Source: Bradyrhizobium sp. AZCC 2262 (GTDB lineage Bacteria > Pseudomonadota > Alphaproteobacteria > Rhizobiales > Xanthobacteraceae). Taken from it: a DNA stretch of 64,000 nt. The notes beneath the pieces are model-generated. The model searched no databases. It saw only the letters and a list, made by a program, of their open reading frames with translations, and was not told the DNA's origin. The position numbers and the translations under genes are program-made. Every line of letters starts with the position of its first letter. Position 1 is the first letter of the stretch. This document shows, in pieces, positions 47,659 to 56,891 of this stretch. The DNA lies in the NCBI RefSeq assembly GCF_036924535.1, contig NZ_JAZHRT010000001.1, forward strand, positions 3,224,001 through 3,288,000, in the 5' to 3' direction.

Positions 47659-47690
47659 GGGCGCTGACCTCTTTCGTATGCCGCAAGGGG
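47659..47690. repeat. Short dispersed repeat, copy 2
   Basis: This is the second copy of the element at 47153-47184. The shared core is GGCGCTGACCTCTTT followed by TAT, CCGC and AGGGGA. No function was recognised. Confidence 0.5.
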
Positions 47691-47831
47691 AGTGGCGTGG
47701 TTTCCGCTGGACGCTTGCCCTTTAACTCACCTGACGCGCAAACGCATTGGAGTGCTATGGCGGCCCTATCGTCCGGGCTGCTCCCAAGCCCGGCCGTCGG
47801 TCAGCGTTGCCTGCCTGCTGAGCGCGACCTG

Positions 47832-48827
47832 TCAGGTAATCGTCTTGAGATAGAGACTGGGATCGAAGTACTTGCTTGCCGGCGTGAAATCCTTGACGCC
47901 GGCATTGGCCATGAAGAAGTCGGTCGACTGCTGCAGCCAGTTGGTGACCGTGCCGTCCGAATAATACTGCTTCCACTCGCGCGAGGTGAACATCTTCTGG
48001 GCCTTGAACGACTCGTTGATGTCGGCGAGCGGCGTCTGGCTGTAATGCGCCTTCTGCAGCTTTTCCATGGCCTCCGCACTGTTCGCTAGGATGTAGTCGT
48101 TCGCTTCCGCCCACCCCCTGATCAGCTTGCCGAGGGTTTCCTTGTTTGGTTCGTAATAGTCGTTGGCGGCCGCCCAGCCGCCGATGATCGCGGCCTGGGG
48201 ATAATAGGCGGAAGCGTCCGCCAGCTTGACGGCGCCCGGCACCTTGTCGCGGACCGTCACGTTGAACGGCACCCAGAGCGCTACGGCAGGAACGGCGCCG
48301 GAAATGAACGCCGTGACGGCCGCCGGCATGGTCTGGTTGACGAGTTCGACCTCCTTCGGGTCGATCTTGTTGGCGCGCAGGGCCTTGTCGAGGAAGACAT
48401 GCGCCGTGGTCCCGGTCGCCGTGGCGATCCGCTTGCCTTTCAGGTCGTCGAACGACTTGATGCCCTGATCGGAGCGCACCCAGAGCTGCGCCGTCGCCAC
48501 CTCGATGTCGTTGATGAGGAACACCTTGCCTTGGCCGCGCGCGGGGAAGTTCGACAGCACGGCGCCGGTTGCCAGCACGTCGAGGCTGCCGCCGATCAGG
48601 GCCTGAAAGATTTCGAGGCCGGTGTTGAACTGGCGCAGTTCGAGATCGAGGCCCTGCTCGTCGAAGGTCCCGCGGTCCATGCCGGTCCAGATCTGGCCGT
48701 CGACGGCGACCGTGTGGAGATAGCCGACACGGACCTTGGTCTTCGCCTGGGCGATCGCGGGCGCGGCAGCCGCAAATCCGCCGAGAGCTATTCCGGCGGT
48801 CGTGGTCAGGAATTGTCGTCGATCCAT
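47832..48827 (-). CDS. ABC transporter substrate-binding protein (TauA/NMT1-like)
   Basis: This periplasmic binding protein of 331 residues feeds the ABC transporter encoded by the next two genes. A twin-arginine-type signal is likely (MDRRQFLTTTAGIALGGFAA). The NMT1/TauA fold shows in VRVGYLHTVAVDGQIWTGMD, GLDLELRQFNTGLEIFQALI and GSLDVLATGAV. The ligand may be a sulfonate, nitrate or an organic acid such as the substrate of the divergent catabolic genes. It is the last gene of the minus-strand operon. Confidence 0.92.
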   Translation of the reverse strand: MDRRQFLTTTAGIALGGFAAAAPAIAQAKTKVRVGYLHTVAVDGQIWTGMDRGTFDEQGLDLELRQFNTGLEIFQALIGGSLDVLATGAVLSNFPARGQGKVFLINDIEVATAQLWVRSDQGIKSFDDLKGKRIATATGTTAHVFLDKALRANKIDPKEVELVNQTMPAAVTAFISGAVPAVALWVPFNVTVRDKVPGAVKLADASAYYPQAAIIGGWAAANDYYEPNKETLGKLIRGWAEANDYILANSAEAMEKLQKAHYSQTPLADINESFKAQKMFTSREWKQYYSDGTVTNWLQQSTDFFMANAGVKDFTPASKYFDPSLYLKTIT

Positions 48828-48854
48828 GGCGTCTCTCCTCCGCTTGTTTGTTGA

Positions 48855-49673
48855 TTATTCCGAAAATGAAGCTGGCCGCATTTGCGCCTGCTGCGCCCGG
48901 TATTCGTTCATTACGAGTTCCCGGATATGGCTTCTCAACTCGCCGAACTCGGGTCGTTCCTGCAGCGATTCATCGCGCGGATAGGCAAACGGGATGTCGA
49001 TGATCTCCTTGATGCGTGCGGGGCGCGCGGTCACCACCACGATGCGGGAAGCAAGGTAGATTGCTTCCTCCACCGAATGCGTGATCAGCATGACGGTCTT
49101 GCCCTCGGTGGCGAGCACCTTGAGCAACAAATTCTGCATATTGGCCCGCGTCTGCGCGTCGAGCGCGCCGAACGGCTCGTCCATCAGGAGGAATTGCGGC
49201 TTCACCGCGTAGGCGCGCGCGATTGCCAGCCGCTGCCGCATCCCGCCGGACAGATGCTTTGGGTAGGAATTGGCGAAGTCCGCCAGCCCCATCAGTTCGA
49301 GATAATGGTTGCAGATCGCGTCACGCTCGGAGGCGGCGACGCGGTTGGCCTTCAATTGCAGCCCGAAACCGATGTTCTGCCTTACCGTCAGCCACGGGAA
49401 TACGCCGTACTCCTGGAAGATCACGCCCCGTTCCGGCCCCGGTCCCTCGACCGGATGGCCGTCGAACAGAACCTTGCCGGTCGTGGGCTTCTGAAAGCCG
49501 GCCAACATGCTCATCATCGTGGTCTTGCCGCACCCGGAAGGTCCGATGACGGCGATGAAATCACCGTCATTGATGTCGTAGGAGACGTCCTCGACCACCT
49601 TGAGGCTGCCCTTCGGCGTCTCGAAGGTCAGCGAAACATGGTCGAACCGGGCGCGCTTGATGGTGTCGGTCAT
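48855..49673 (-). CDS. ABC transporter ATP-binding protein (SsuB/TauB-like)
   Basis: The 272-residue ATPase has Walker A GPSGCGKTT, signature LSGGMRQR, Walker B LLMDEPFGAL and H-loop ITHSVEEA. It energises uptake with the adjacent permease and binding protein. Its ATG at 49673 overlaps the permease stop by four bases (ATGA), so translation is coupled. A longer reading to 49694 is unnecessary. Confidence 0.94.
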   Translation of the reverse strand: MTDTIKRARFDHVSLTFETPKGSLKVVEDVSYDINDGDFIAVIGPSGCGKTTMMSMLAGFQKPTTGKVLFDGHPVEGPGPERGVIFQEYGVFPWLTVRQNIGFGLQLKANRVAASERDAICNHYLELMGLADFANSYPKHLSGGMRQRLAIARAYAVKPQFLLMDEPFGALDAQTRANMQNLLLKVLATEGKTVMLITHSVEEAIYLASRIVVVTARPARIKEIIDIPFAYPRDESLQERPEFGELRSHIRELVMNEYRAQQAQMRPASFSE

Positions 49674-50440
49674 GCGACGGCCCGTTCCTGCCATACCAAC
49701 AGGCGGGCGCTGATCTTGCGCAGGATCAGGTCCATGATCAGCGCGATCAAGCCGATGCAGATGATTCCGACATAAATCACGTCGAGCAGGAAATAGGTGG
49801 AGGCATTCTGGATCATCGCACCAAGCCCCCGTTGCGCAGCTATCAGTTCGGAGGCGACCAGCGTTGCCCAGGCAACGCCCAGTGCGACGCGCAGCGCGGT
49901 CAGGATATGCGGCACCGTCAGGGGGATGATGACCTTGCGAAAGATTTCGAACTCATGGGCCCCCAGCGTCTGCGCGACGCGGATGTAAAGGGGCGTGATC
50001 TGCGACACGCCTTCATACATCACGATCACGCCCGAGAAGAACGCGGCGTAGAACAGGATGACCAGCTTGGCGACCTCGTCGACCCCGAAATAGACGATAA
50101 CCAGCGGGATTAGCGCGATCGGCGGCAGCGCGCGGAAGAAGTTGATCATCGGATCGGCGAAGGTGCGTGCAGGCCGGTACCAGCCGAGCAGGAAGCCAAC
50201 GGGCACCGCGACCGTGATGCCGAGAATGACGCCCAGGAATACCCGGCGCGTCGACGTGTAGATGTCGAGCAGCAAGTTCTCCCGTGTCAGCAGTTCGAAG
50301 AATTTCGCCGCAACCTGATGCGGGGCGGGGATCAGGGATGCGTTGACGAACCCGCTCCAGCGCACGGCATACCACAGCAGGACAGCGCCGACCCACGGCG
50401 CAAGTCCCAACAAAAAGCGTCTTGTGACACTGCCTTCCAT
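49670..50440 (-). CDS. ABC transporter permease (SsuC/TauC-like)
   Basis: The 256-residue inner-membrane protein has about six helices. The cytoplasmic loop that docks the ATPase lies near residues 155-185 (VAQTLGAHEFEIFRKVIIPL). It is the first gene of the permease-ATPase-binding-protein operon, which diverges from the enolase/GMC/GntR genes. A palindrome GGTCAT-N12-ATGACC lies 39 bases before its start. Confidence 0.93.
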   Translation of the reverse strand: MEGSVTRRFLLGLAPWVGAVLLWYAVRWSGFVNASLIPAPHQVAAKFFELLTRENLLLDIYTSTRRVFLGVILGITVAVPVGFLLGWYRPARTFADPMINFFRALPPIALIPLVIVYFGVDEVAKLVILFYAAFFSGVIVMYEGVSQITPLYIRVAQTLGAHEFEIFRKVIIPLTVPHILTALRVALGVAWATLVASELIAAQRGLGAMIQNASTYFLLDVIYVGIICIGLIALIMDLILRKISARLLVWQERAVA

Positions 50441-50465
50441 TCGACGTTTCCAGCGGCGTTTGCAG

Positions 50466-50502
50466 TTGATCTTGATCAGGTCATATTATAAATAGGATGA
50501 CC
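50466..50502. promoter_or_regulatory. Divergent promoter region with GGTCAT-N12-ATGACC palindrome
   Basis: A perfect inverted repeat GGTCAT (50479-50484)/ATGACC (50497-50502) overlaps TATAAA (50487-50492), a plus-strand -10 paired with TTGATC at 50466-50471. Its centre is equidistant from the two divergent genes. The GntR protein encoded 2.8 kb downstream is the natural candidate binder. Confidence 0.5.
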
Positions 50503-50533
50503 ATACAAGAGGCGTCAGCTCGGATCTCCAGAC

Positions 50534-51662
50534 ATGGCATCGGCGACATTCATCGTTCACAGCGTTCAAGCGTTCTGCTTTCGCTATCCACTATCGACGC
50601 CGGTCGTGACGTCGTTCGGCAAGATGCTCAATCGTCCCGTCGTGTTCGTTCGCGTCGAGGATGAGGACGGCCATGTCGGCTGGGGCGAGGTCTGGTCGAA
50701 TTTTCCATCGAGCGGCGCCGAGCACCGCACCCGGCTCGTCAACGAAGTATTGGCGCCGGCAATCATCGGGTTTGTGGCCAGCCAACCCCAAACGATCTTC
50801 GAAAAGCTGACGCAGGATACCGCGGTACTCGCGCTGCAATCGGGCGAGCCGGGCCCGTTCGCGCAGGCGATCGCGGGCATCGACCTCGCGATCTGGGACC
50901 TTTACGCGCGGCGGCGCCAGACGGCATTGTGGAAGTTGCTCGGCGGGCAACGCCGTCAGGTCAAGGTCTATGCCAGCGGAATCAACCCGACCGGATCGCG
51001 GCAAATGGCCGAGGCCGCCTTGCGACGGGGGCATCGTGGGTTGAAGCTGAAGATCGGCTTCGAGCCCGCGGCCGACGATGCCAATCTGGCTGCGCTTCGT
51101 GATCTCGTTGGCGATGGCATGCTGGCCGCAGACGTCAACCAGGGCTGGTCGATCGAGCAGGCGCTGGAGCTTGGCCCTCGGCTGGCCAAATACAATCTGA
51201 CCTGGCTCGAGGAGCCGATCCGCGCCGACCGGCCGTGGCAGGAGTGGCAACGCTTGCGTGAACGCATCAGCGTGCCGCTTGCGGCCGGCGAAAACATCGC
51301 AAGCCCAGCCGGGTTTGCGCAGGCGCTCGGGGACGACGTGTTGCGGGTGGTTCAGCCCGATATCGCAAAATGGGGCGGGCTCAGTGCGTGCACCGGCATT
51401 GCGCGCGACATCATCGGTTCGGGCAAGATCTTTTGTCCGCATTATCTCGGCGGTGGCATTGGCTTGCTGGCATCGGCACACCTGCTTGCCGGGTGTTGGC
51501 GGCGATGGCCTGCTCGAGGTCGATGCCAATGACAATCCGCTACGCGAGGGTTTCTGCGGTCCCGTCGCTGACGTGCGCGACGGCGCCATCACGTTGAACG
51601 ACAGCCCGGGGCTCGGGATCGAGCCGGAACTGTCGTCGATCACACAGTACCGGACCGCGTGA
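50534..51662 (+). pseudogene. Mandelate racemase/muconate lactonizing enzyme gene with a +1 frameshift
   Basis: The product is an enolase-superfamily enzyme. The first 320 residues are intact: GWGEVWSNFPS, the KxK base in LKLKIGF, metal ligands in AADVNQGWS, WLEEPIRAD and GENIAS, and CPHYLGGGIG. At 51494 an extra T in GGGTGTTGG shifts the frame, and translation ends at 51532. The natural end continues in the other frame (VGGDGLLEVDANDNPLREGF to a TGA at 51662). Without the shift the protein would be about 375 residues. Either the gene is freshly broken or the base is an error. It leads the catabolic operon. Confidence 0.8.
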
Positions 51663-51663
51663 C

Positions 51664-53259
51664 ATGGCTGCGCAGGGGTATGAGTATATCATTGTCGGCG
51701 CGGGCTCGGCCGGTTGCGTGGTCGCAAATCGCTTGTCGGCTGCCCCTTCGTGCCGTGTTTTGCTGTTGGAGGCCGGCGGGTCGGACCGGAATTTCTGGCT
51801 CAAACTCCCGGTCGGTTACTACCGCACGATCTATAATGAGCGTTTCTCGCGTCTTTTCCGGACCGAGCCGTGCGAAGGCACTGGCGGGCGGGCGATTATC
51901 TGGCCGCGTGGCCGCGTGATCGGTGGGTCATCGTCGATCAACGGTCTGATCTTCATCCGCGGTCAGCATGAGGATTTCGACGATTGGGAACGGCTCGGTG
52001 CGACCGGGTGGAGCTATCGCGACGTGCTGCCGTATTTCCGCCGCTACGAACGCTACCGGGGTGGTGACAGCCAGTATCATGGCGGCTTCGGCGAATTCGA
52101 GGTGTCGGAGTTGCGCAACGACAACCGCGCTTCAGCAGCATGGGTCGATGCCGGCGTCGAGTTCGGACTGCCGCGCAATCCCGACTTCAACGCAGAGACG
52201 ACCCTGGGCGTCGGCAGTTATCAACTAGGCATTGGCCGGCACTGGCGTTCCAGCTCCGCGTCGGCCTTCTTGCAGCCGGTTGCCGATCGCCCGAACCTGA
52301 CCATCGTGACCGGCGCGCAGGTCAGCAAGGTCGTGTTCAAGGGAAGTGCGGCCTCCGGCGTCGAGTGGGTCAAGGACGGGAAGATTGCCATGGCCTCCGC
52401 CGACCGCGAAGTCATCCTGTCGGCCGGCGCGCTGCAGTCGCCGCAAATATTGCAGCTCTCGGGCATCGGCCCTGCTGGCTTGCTGCGGGATCTCGGCATT
52501 CCCGTGATCGCCGATGCCCCTGAAGTCGGACGCAACCTGCAGGACCACTATCAGGCGCGCCTGATTGTCCGGCTGAAGGAGAAAATCTCGCTCAACGACC
52601 AGGTCAGAAACCCCGTCGAACTCGCAAAGATGGGTCTGCAATGGATGCTTAATGGCAGCGGGCCATTGACCGTCGGCGCCGGGCAGGTCGGCGGCGCGGC
52701 ATGCACCGAGCACGCGGTCGGCGGACGTCCCGATGTGCAATTCAACGTGATGCCGCTGTCGGTCGACAAGCCCGGCGACCCCTTGCACCACTATTCGGGA
52801 TTTACCGCGTCGGTGTGGCAATGCCATGGGCAATCGCGCGGCCGGCTGGCGATCCGTTCGACCGATCCGTTCGATCAGCCGCTTATCGAGCCGAACTACT
52901 TTGCGGCGGAAATCGATCGAAAAACGATGGTCAGCGGACTCAAGATGTTGCGGGCAATCTACCGGCAGAAATCCTTTCGACAGCTTTGGGATATCGAAAT
53001 GGTCCCCGGCGAAGCCGTCGACAGCGACGCCGGCCTGTGGGATTTCGCGCGCACCACCGGTGGTACGGTGTTTCACTGCGTCGGCACCTGCCGAATGGGA
53101 AGCGACGACCAATCGGTGCTTGATCCGCAATTGCGCGTTCGCGGTGTCGACAAATTGCGCGTGATCGACGCGTCGGTGATGCCGCAGATCACCTCCGCCA
53201 ACACCAATGCCACGAGCCTGATGATCGGGGAGCGCGGCGCCGCCCTTGTCCTGTCCTGA
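51664..53259 (+). CDS. GMC-family oxidoreductase (choline-dehydrogenase-like)
   Basis: This flavoenzyme of 531 residues oxidises an alcohol using FAD. The dinucleotide motif is IIVGAGSAGCVVANRLS (residues 8-24). The GMC signatures are GRVIGGSSSINGLIFIRGQ and the later GALQSPQILQLSGIGP. The catalytic His region is TGGTVFHCVGTCRMGSDD, and the C-terminus is NTNATSLMIGERGAAL. It starts two bases after the enolase-family gene's natural stop, so the two are coupled. The substrate is probably an alcohol from the ligand imported by the divergent transporter. Confidence 0.94.
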   Translation: MAAQGYEYIIVGAGSAGCVVANRLSAAPSCRVLLLEAGGSDRNFWLKLPVGYYRTIYNERFSRLFRTEPCEGTGGRAIIWPRGRVIGGSSSINGLIFIRGQHEDFDDWERLGATGWSYRDVLPYFRRYERYRGGDSQYHGGFGEFEVSELRNDNRASAAWVDAGVEFGLPRNPDFNAETTLGVGSYQLGIGRHWRSSSASAFLQPVADRPNLTIVTGAQVSKVVFKGSAASGVEWVKDGKIAMASADREVILSAGALQSPQILQLSGIGPAGLLRDLGIPVIADAPEVGRNLQDHYQARLIVRLKEKISLNDQVRNPVELAKMGLQWMLNGSGPLTVGAGQVGGAACTEHAVGGRPDVQFNVMPLSVDKPGDPLHHYSGFTASVWQCHGQSRGRLAIRSTDPFDQPLIEPNYFAAEIDRKTMVSGLKMLRAIYRQKSFRQLWDIEMVPGEAVDSDAGLWDFARTTGGTVFHCVGTCRMGSDDQSVLDPQLRVRGVDKLRVIDASVMPQITSANTNATSLMIGERGAALVLS

Positions 53260-53273
53260 CCGGAAACCGTGCC

Positions 53274-53996
53274 ATGGATTTGATCTCCGATAGTCACGTT
53301 CCGAAATATGCGCAGATCGCCGACATTTTCCGGCAACGGATCGCGCGCGGCATATGGGCCAAGGGCCTGCGGCTGCCGGCCAACGAATCGCTCGCGGCCG
53401 AATTTGGCGTCTCGCGCGTCACCATCCGCCAGGCGGTCGAACTATTGGCGCGCGACGGGGTGATCGAGGCTCAGCAGGGACGCGGAACTTTCGTGACGGG
53501 TACGCTGAAGCAGGATCGCTGGCTCAGGGTTGAGACCACGCTGTCCGATCTCGCCGAGGTCTACCGCGATACGTCACCTGAAATCATAAATATCTCTGAG
53601 AGTCGAACCGACGCACCGTTGCTGGCCGGGGATGGCAAGGCGGCGGCGCATTACGTGTTCATGCGCCGGGTACATTCGCGCAACGGCCGGCCTTACTGCG
53701 TGATCTCGATCTATCTCGATGAAAAGATCTTCCGGAAATACCCGAAGCGTTTCCGCAAGGAGACGGTAATTCCGATTCTGAAGGATATGCGCGATCCCGC
53801 GATCAGCAGCGCGTGGCAGACGCTGACGATCGGTACGGCCGATCTGGAAGCGGCGAGGCTGCTGCAGATACCGTTGAACTCACCGGTTGCCGAAGTCCGG
53901 CGAGTCTTCACCACGGCCGACCGCACAGTCATCTATCTCGGCGAAGTCACCTATCGCGGCGACTTTATCCGGATCGACATGGATTTGCGCCCCTGA
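53274..53996 (+). CDS. GntR-family regulator with UTRA ligand domain
   Basis: The 240-residue HutC-type regulator has a winged helix (residues 10-80: YAQIADIFRQRIARGIWAKG, then SRVTIRQAVELLARDGVIEA) and a UTRA ligand domain (about 90-235: HYVFMRRVHSRNGRPYCVIS). It lies 15 bases after the GMC gene and should control the catabolic operon and the divergent transporter by binding the GGTCAT palindrome at 50479-50502. The inducer is unknown. Confidence 0.93.
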   Translation: MDLISDSHVPKYAQIADIFRQRIARGIWAKGLRLPANESLAAEFGVSRVTIRQAVELLARDGVIEAQQGRGTFVTGTLKQDRWLRVETTLSDLAEVYRDTSPEIINISESRTDAPLLAGDGKAAAHYVFMRRVHSRNGRPYCVISIYLDEKIFRKYPKRFRKETVIPILKDMRDPAISSAWQTLTIGTADLEAARLLQIPLNSPVAEVRRVFTTADRTVIYLGEVTYRGDFIRIDMDLRP

Positions 53997-54223
53997 ACAG
54001 CGCCGCCGCCGATCGATCGATGCCCTCGCCCCAGGTTTCTGAACTGTACGGCATCGCTCATCGACGCCTGGTCATGGCGCGAGATTGCCTCTGAGCGGCT
54101 TCGATTGCGCTTGCGAGGCATGAAGCTTCGTTGAGGCTTGCGCTGGAAAGTAGTTTGAATGCATGCTGGTCAATGGTCGGGCAATTGTTCGCCTATTGAA
54201 CAAATGAGATTGGCGCAAACGAC

Positions 54224-55924
54224 ATGCGACACGCCAGGAAATTGTTGATCGTTGGAATTATCGCCGGCTGCGCGCTGTCGGAGCACGCGGCCGCCCAGCA
54301 GGCGGATTTGAATTCGCCTGACCTCGTCCTGGTGAGCGGGAGAATCCTCACCATGGACAGCCGGTCGTCAGTGGCTGAAGCGTTGGCTGTCCGTGATGGA
54401 AAGATACTGGCGGTTGGAAGCGATGCGGCGGTCAGGCCGATGGCCGGACCGCAGACACGCGTCATCGATCTTGCCGGAAAATCCGTCGTTCCCGGCTTGA
54501 TTGATACCCATGCGCATTTCGGTGCGGCGGGTCTTGGCGATTACGTCGTCAATCTCGGTCCGGCAAAAAGCGTCGCAGGGGCGCTCGAACTGCTGAAGGC
54601 GTTCGTCGCCAGGAAAAAGCCCGGCGAGTGGATCATCACTGGCGGTTGGCATCCACCGTCACAGCTCGTGGAAAAGCGCTATCTAACCCGCCAGGAAATC
54701 GACAGCGTCGCGCCGAACAATCCGGTCTATCTGCGTACTGTTGGTCACTTTGCGATGGCCAACAGTCTCGCCCTGCAGAAGGCCGGGATCGACAAAACCT
54801 CGCCGAACCCGAGCGGTGGCTCGTTCGAAAAGGATACGTCCGGCGAATTGACCGGCGTTCTCGTCGAGACGGCGATCCCGCTGGTCGAGAATCTCGTGCC
54901 TCCCTTTACCGAGGATGAGGAGATCCGGCAGTACAAGATCGCCGAAGGCGTGCTGAACAGCTACGGAATCACCAGCGTGGTGGAAGGCGCGACGACGGCG
55001 CGTGATACGCGGACGTTGCAGAAGATCGCCCTGTCGAACGCCGCGACACTGCGCGTCGGCCTTATGTATCGCCCCGAACCGCCAGCCGAACTATCGGCTT
55101 GGGAAGCGATCATGAGCGGCGGCGGTGCGACATCCGGTTTCGGCGACGACTGGCTCAAATTCGGCGGCATCAAGATATTCTACGACGGCGGCATGACGCT
55201 GAGGACCGCGATGATGCGGGACGTCTATCCGGATTCCCACGATAACTATCGCGGCATCGCCCAGCAGACGCCGGAACGGTTGAAGCAGCTGGTTTCGATC
55301 GCCAACAAATCGAATTGGCGCGTCGGCGTTCACGTCGTCGGCGATCTCGGCGTCGATCAGGTGCTCGATGCCTTCGAAGCTGCCGACAAGGAAAAATCGA
55401 TCCGGGATCGCAGATTCATCCTGATCCATGCGAGCCTGATCCGGCCGGAGCAGATGGACCGCGCGCGTACATTGGGCGTTCGGGTCGACTTTCAAAACGT
55501 GTTCATGTGGGACAAGGCCGCTACCGTCGAACGCTTCCTCGGAAGGGCAACCGCCGATCGCGCGCTTCCCACCAAAACCCTGATCGACAGGATGGGCCTC
55601 GACAATTTGGGCGCGGGCACGGATTTCCCGGTCAATCCGATCAATCCCTTCCTCAACATCTACATCATGGTGACGCGGAAGGACCCGAATGGGAACGTCT
55701 ACGGCGCCTCGGAAGCGATCAGCCGCGAGCAGGCTCTCCGCCTCTATACCAGCGCCGCATCACGATACATGTTCGACGAAGGACGCAAGGGCACGCTCGA
55801 AGCCGGAAAGCTGGCCGATCTTGCGGTCCTCTCCGCCGATATCATGAGCATCCCGGAGGACCAGATCAAGGATATCAAGGCCGATATGACGATGGTGGGC
55901 GGCAAAGTCGTGTTTCAACGTTAA
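54224..55924 (+). CDS. Exported amidohydrolase (YtcJ-like)
   Basis: The 566-residue metal-dependent hydrolase has a signal peptide (MRHARKLLIVGIIAGCALSE, cut near AAA). The amidohydrolase motifs are VVPGLIDTHAHFGAAG with the HxH metal pair, VGVHVVGDLGVDQVLDAF, ILIHASLIRPEQMDRA and GAGTDFPVNPINPF with the metal Asp. The C-terminal KAGKLADLAVL-type strand is conserved. It acts in the periplasm on an unknown amide or ester. A weak start at 54224 is the only good one. Confidence 0.9.
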   Translation: MRHARKLLIVGIIAGCALSEHAAAQQADLNSPDLVLVSGRILTMDSRSSVAEALAVRDGKILAVGSDAAVRPMAGPQTRVIDLAGKSVVPGLIDTHAHFGAAGLGDYVVNLGPAKSVAGALELLKAFVARKKPGEWIITGGWHPPSQLVEKRYLTRQEIDSVAPNNPVYLRTVGHFAMANSLALQKAGIDKTSPNPSGGSFEKDTSGELTGVLVETAIPLVENLVPPFTEDEEIRQYKIAEGVLNSYGITSVVEGATTARDTRTLQKIALSNAATLRVGLMYRPEPPAELSAWEAIMSGGGATSGFGDDWLKFGGIKIFYDGGMTLRTAMMRDVYPDSHDNYRGIAQQTPERLKQLVSIANKSNWRVGVHVVGDLGVDQVLDAFEAADKEKSIRDRRFILIHASLIRPEQMDRARTLGVRVDFQNVFMWDKAATVERFLGRATADRALPTKTLIDRMGLDNLGAGTDFPVNPINPFLNIYIMVTRKDPNGNVYGASEAISREQALRLYTSAASRYMFDEGRKGTLEAGKLADLAVLSADIMSIPEDQIKDIKADMTMVGGKVVFQR

Positions 55925-56094
55925 GCGGCTGCGTCGATCAGCGATCCTCGCAACGCGACCCGCATCATGATGAAAAGAGCAAAATGATCTGATTGCCCGG
56001 ATGCTATCGGGTCTCTTGCCGCGCTCCACCACCAGCCTCGACCCCATGATTGGGCGCGTTGACGATAATGGGCGCGAGGTTTCGGCCCCGCGCC

Positions 56095-56319
56095 CTAAAG
56101 TGGAGTTTTTAGCTTTGGCACGACTGGTTTCTTGTGCTCGGTCACGTAGTGCCACACCACGTGGCTCATTGAGTGAGCGCTGTGAGCTATGCGCTGAACA
56201 ACACCGTCCCGGTTAGGTTCTAACCACAGGCCGGTTGCGATCATGATGGCCGCGCCAGCCACAAGGACCGCAATATCGAGCCTGAGCCAATTCGGTACGC
56301 GCTTCGCAGGTTCGGTCAT
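56095..56319 (-). CDS. Small single-pass membrane protein
   Basis: The 74-residue product has one hydrophobic helix (LDIAVLVAGAAIMIATGLWL) after a basic N-terminus and a His-containing C-terminal tail (RIAHSAHSMSHVVWHYVTEH). GGGAGGG lies nine bases before ATG. A CRP-type palindrome TGTGATCTAGTTCACG sits 52 bases upstream of the start. Function unknown. Confidence 0.75.
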   Translation of the reverse strand: MTEPAKRVPNWLRLDIAVLVAGAAIMIATGLWLEPNRDGVVQRIAHSAHSMSHVVWHYVTEHKKPVVPKLKTPL

Positions 56320-56370
56320 GACGTGGACCCTCCCACGCCCTGCATTCTCCGACCGGCACGGGCAAGGTGT

Positions 56371-56386
56371 TGTGATCTAGTTCACG
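56371..56386. promoter_or_regulatory. CRP/FNR-type palindrome TGTGATCTAGTTCACG (copy 3 of 3)
   Basis: The site matches the CRP core TGTGA-N6-TCAC(A) with one change. It lies 52 bases upstream of the minus-strand membrane protein and about 120 bases upstream of the plus-strand 61-residue gene. Confidence 0.55.
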
Positions 56387-56503
56387 TATTCGGGAAAAAG
56401 TGGCAATTGGCCGCAGGCGGCGGCTTTTTCGTACCCGCCCGTTGAAACAAAGCAGTCATAAGGCTGTTCATGAACATTAACCCTCGCGCAAATGCGGGAC
56501 TTC

Positions 56504-56689
56504 ATGTGTAGCGAGTGCATCCAGATCGACCGAAAGATTGAGCATCTGAGAACGCTCGCGTTGCGGGTATCGGATCAGCAAACGCTCAATGGCATTGCGG
56601 ATTTAATCGCAGAGTTGGAGGCCAAAAAGCTGGCTCTGCACCCTCAACAAAAAACGGCCCCGGAACGGGGGGAGGCTCGGGGCCGTTAG
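56504..56689 (+). CDS. Small coiled-coil protein
   Basis: The 61-residue product starts at ATG 56504 (MCSECIQIDRKIEHLRTLAL) and is mostly one long helix with two N-terminal Cys (CSEC), then DQQTLNGIADLIAELEAKKL. It recalls a family of small Bradyrhizobium proteins of MCPEC...DQQTLNGI type. Its last codons also form the stem of a terminator at 56653-56687. Confidence 0.72.
   Translation: MCSECIQIDRKIEHLRTLALRVSDQQTLNGIADLIAELEAKKLALHPQQKTAPERGEARGR
56653..56687. terminator. Hairpin terminator with an anti-Shine-Dalgarno loop
   Basis: The perfect 10-bp stem AACGGCCCCG/CGGGGCCGTT encloses a 15-base loop. On the minus strand the stem is followed by TTTT, then GTTG, and the loop reads AGCCTCCCCCCGTTC, carrying CCTCCC. 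It overlaps the end of the plus-strand gene and follows the minus-strand genes from 57182. Confidence 0.65.
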
Positions 56690-56737
56690 TTTAGTTCGTC
56701 GCCTTGGAGCGAACAATGCTCTTACATCTAACGTGCC

Positions 56738-56882
56738 TTAGCCGCCTTCGGTTCCTAAAACCTCATAGTCGAAGGCCACCCCTTCCGGATCGTTCTCCGC
56801 AAACCAGGTTTCCGCGGCGTCCACATTTGCGAACACCCTGATGTGCTCGGCATCGCCGACCTGCTTGCTGGTGTTGATATAG
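56738..56882 (-). pseudogene. Small KQVGDAEHIRVFA-type protein gene with a frameshift at its start
   Basis: The minus strand encodes RFVYINTSKQVGDAEHIRVF, then ANVDAAETWFAENDPEGVAF and a TAA stop at 56738. This frame has no start codon: it is shifted by one base relative to the ATG at 56893, which overlaps the stop of the upstream gene (ATGA). One missing A after ATG would restore MNRFVYINTS. I recall this protein as common in Bradyrhizobium. It is either a recent frameshift or a sequence error. Confidence 0.6.
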
Positions 56883-56891
56883 ACAAAACGG

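Noticed and set aside
39700..47700. Prophage
   Set aside because: No integrase, terminase, capsid or tail gene was seen; only small ORFs and decayed genes are present.
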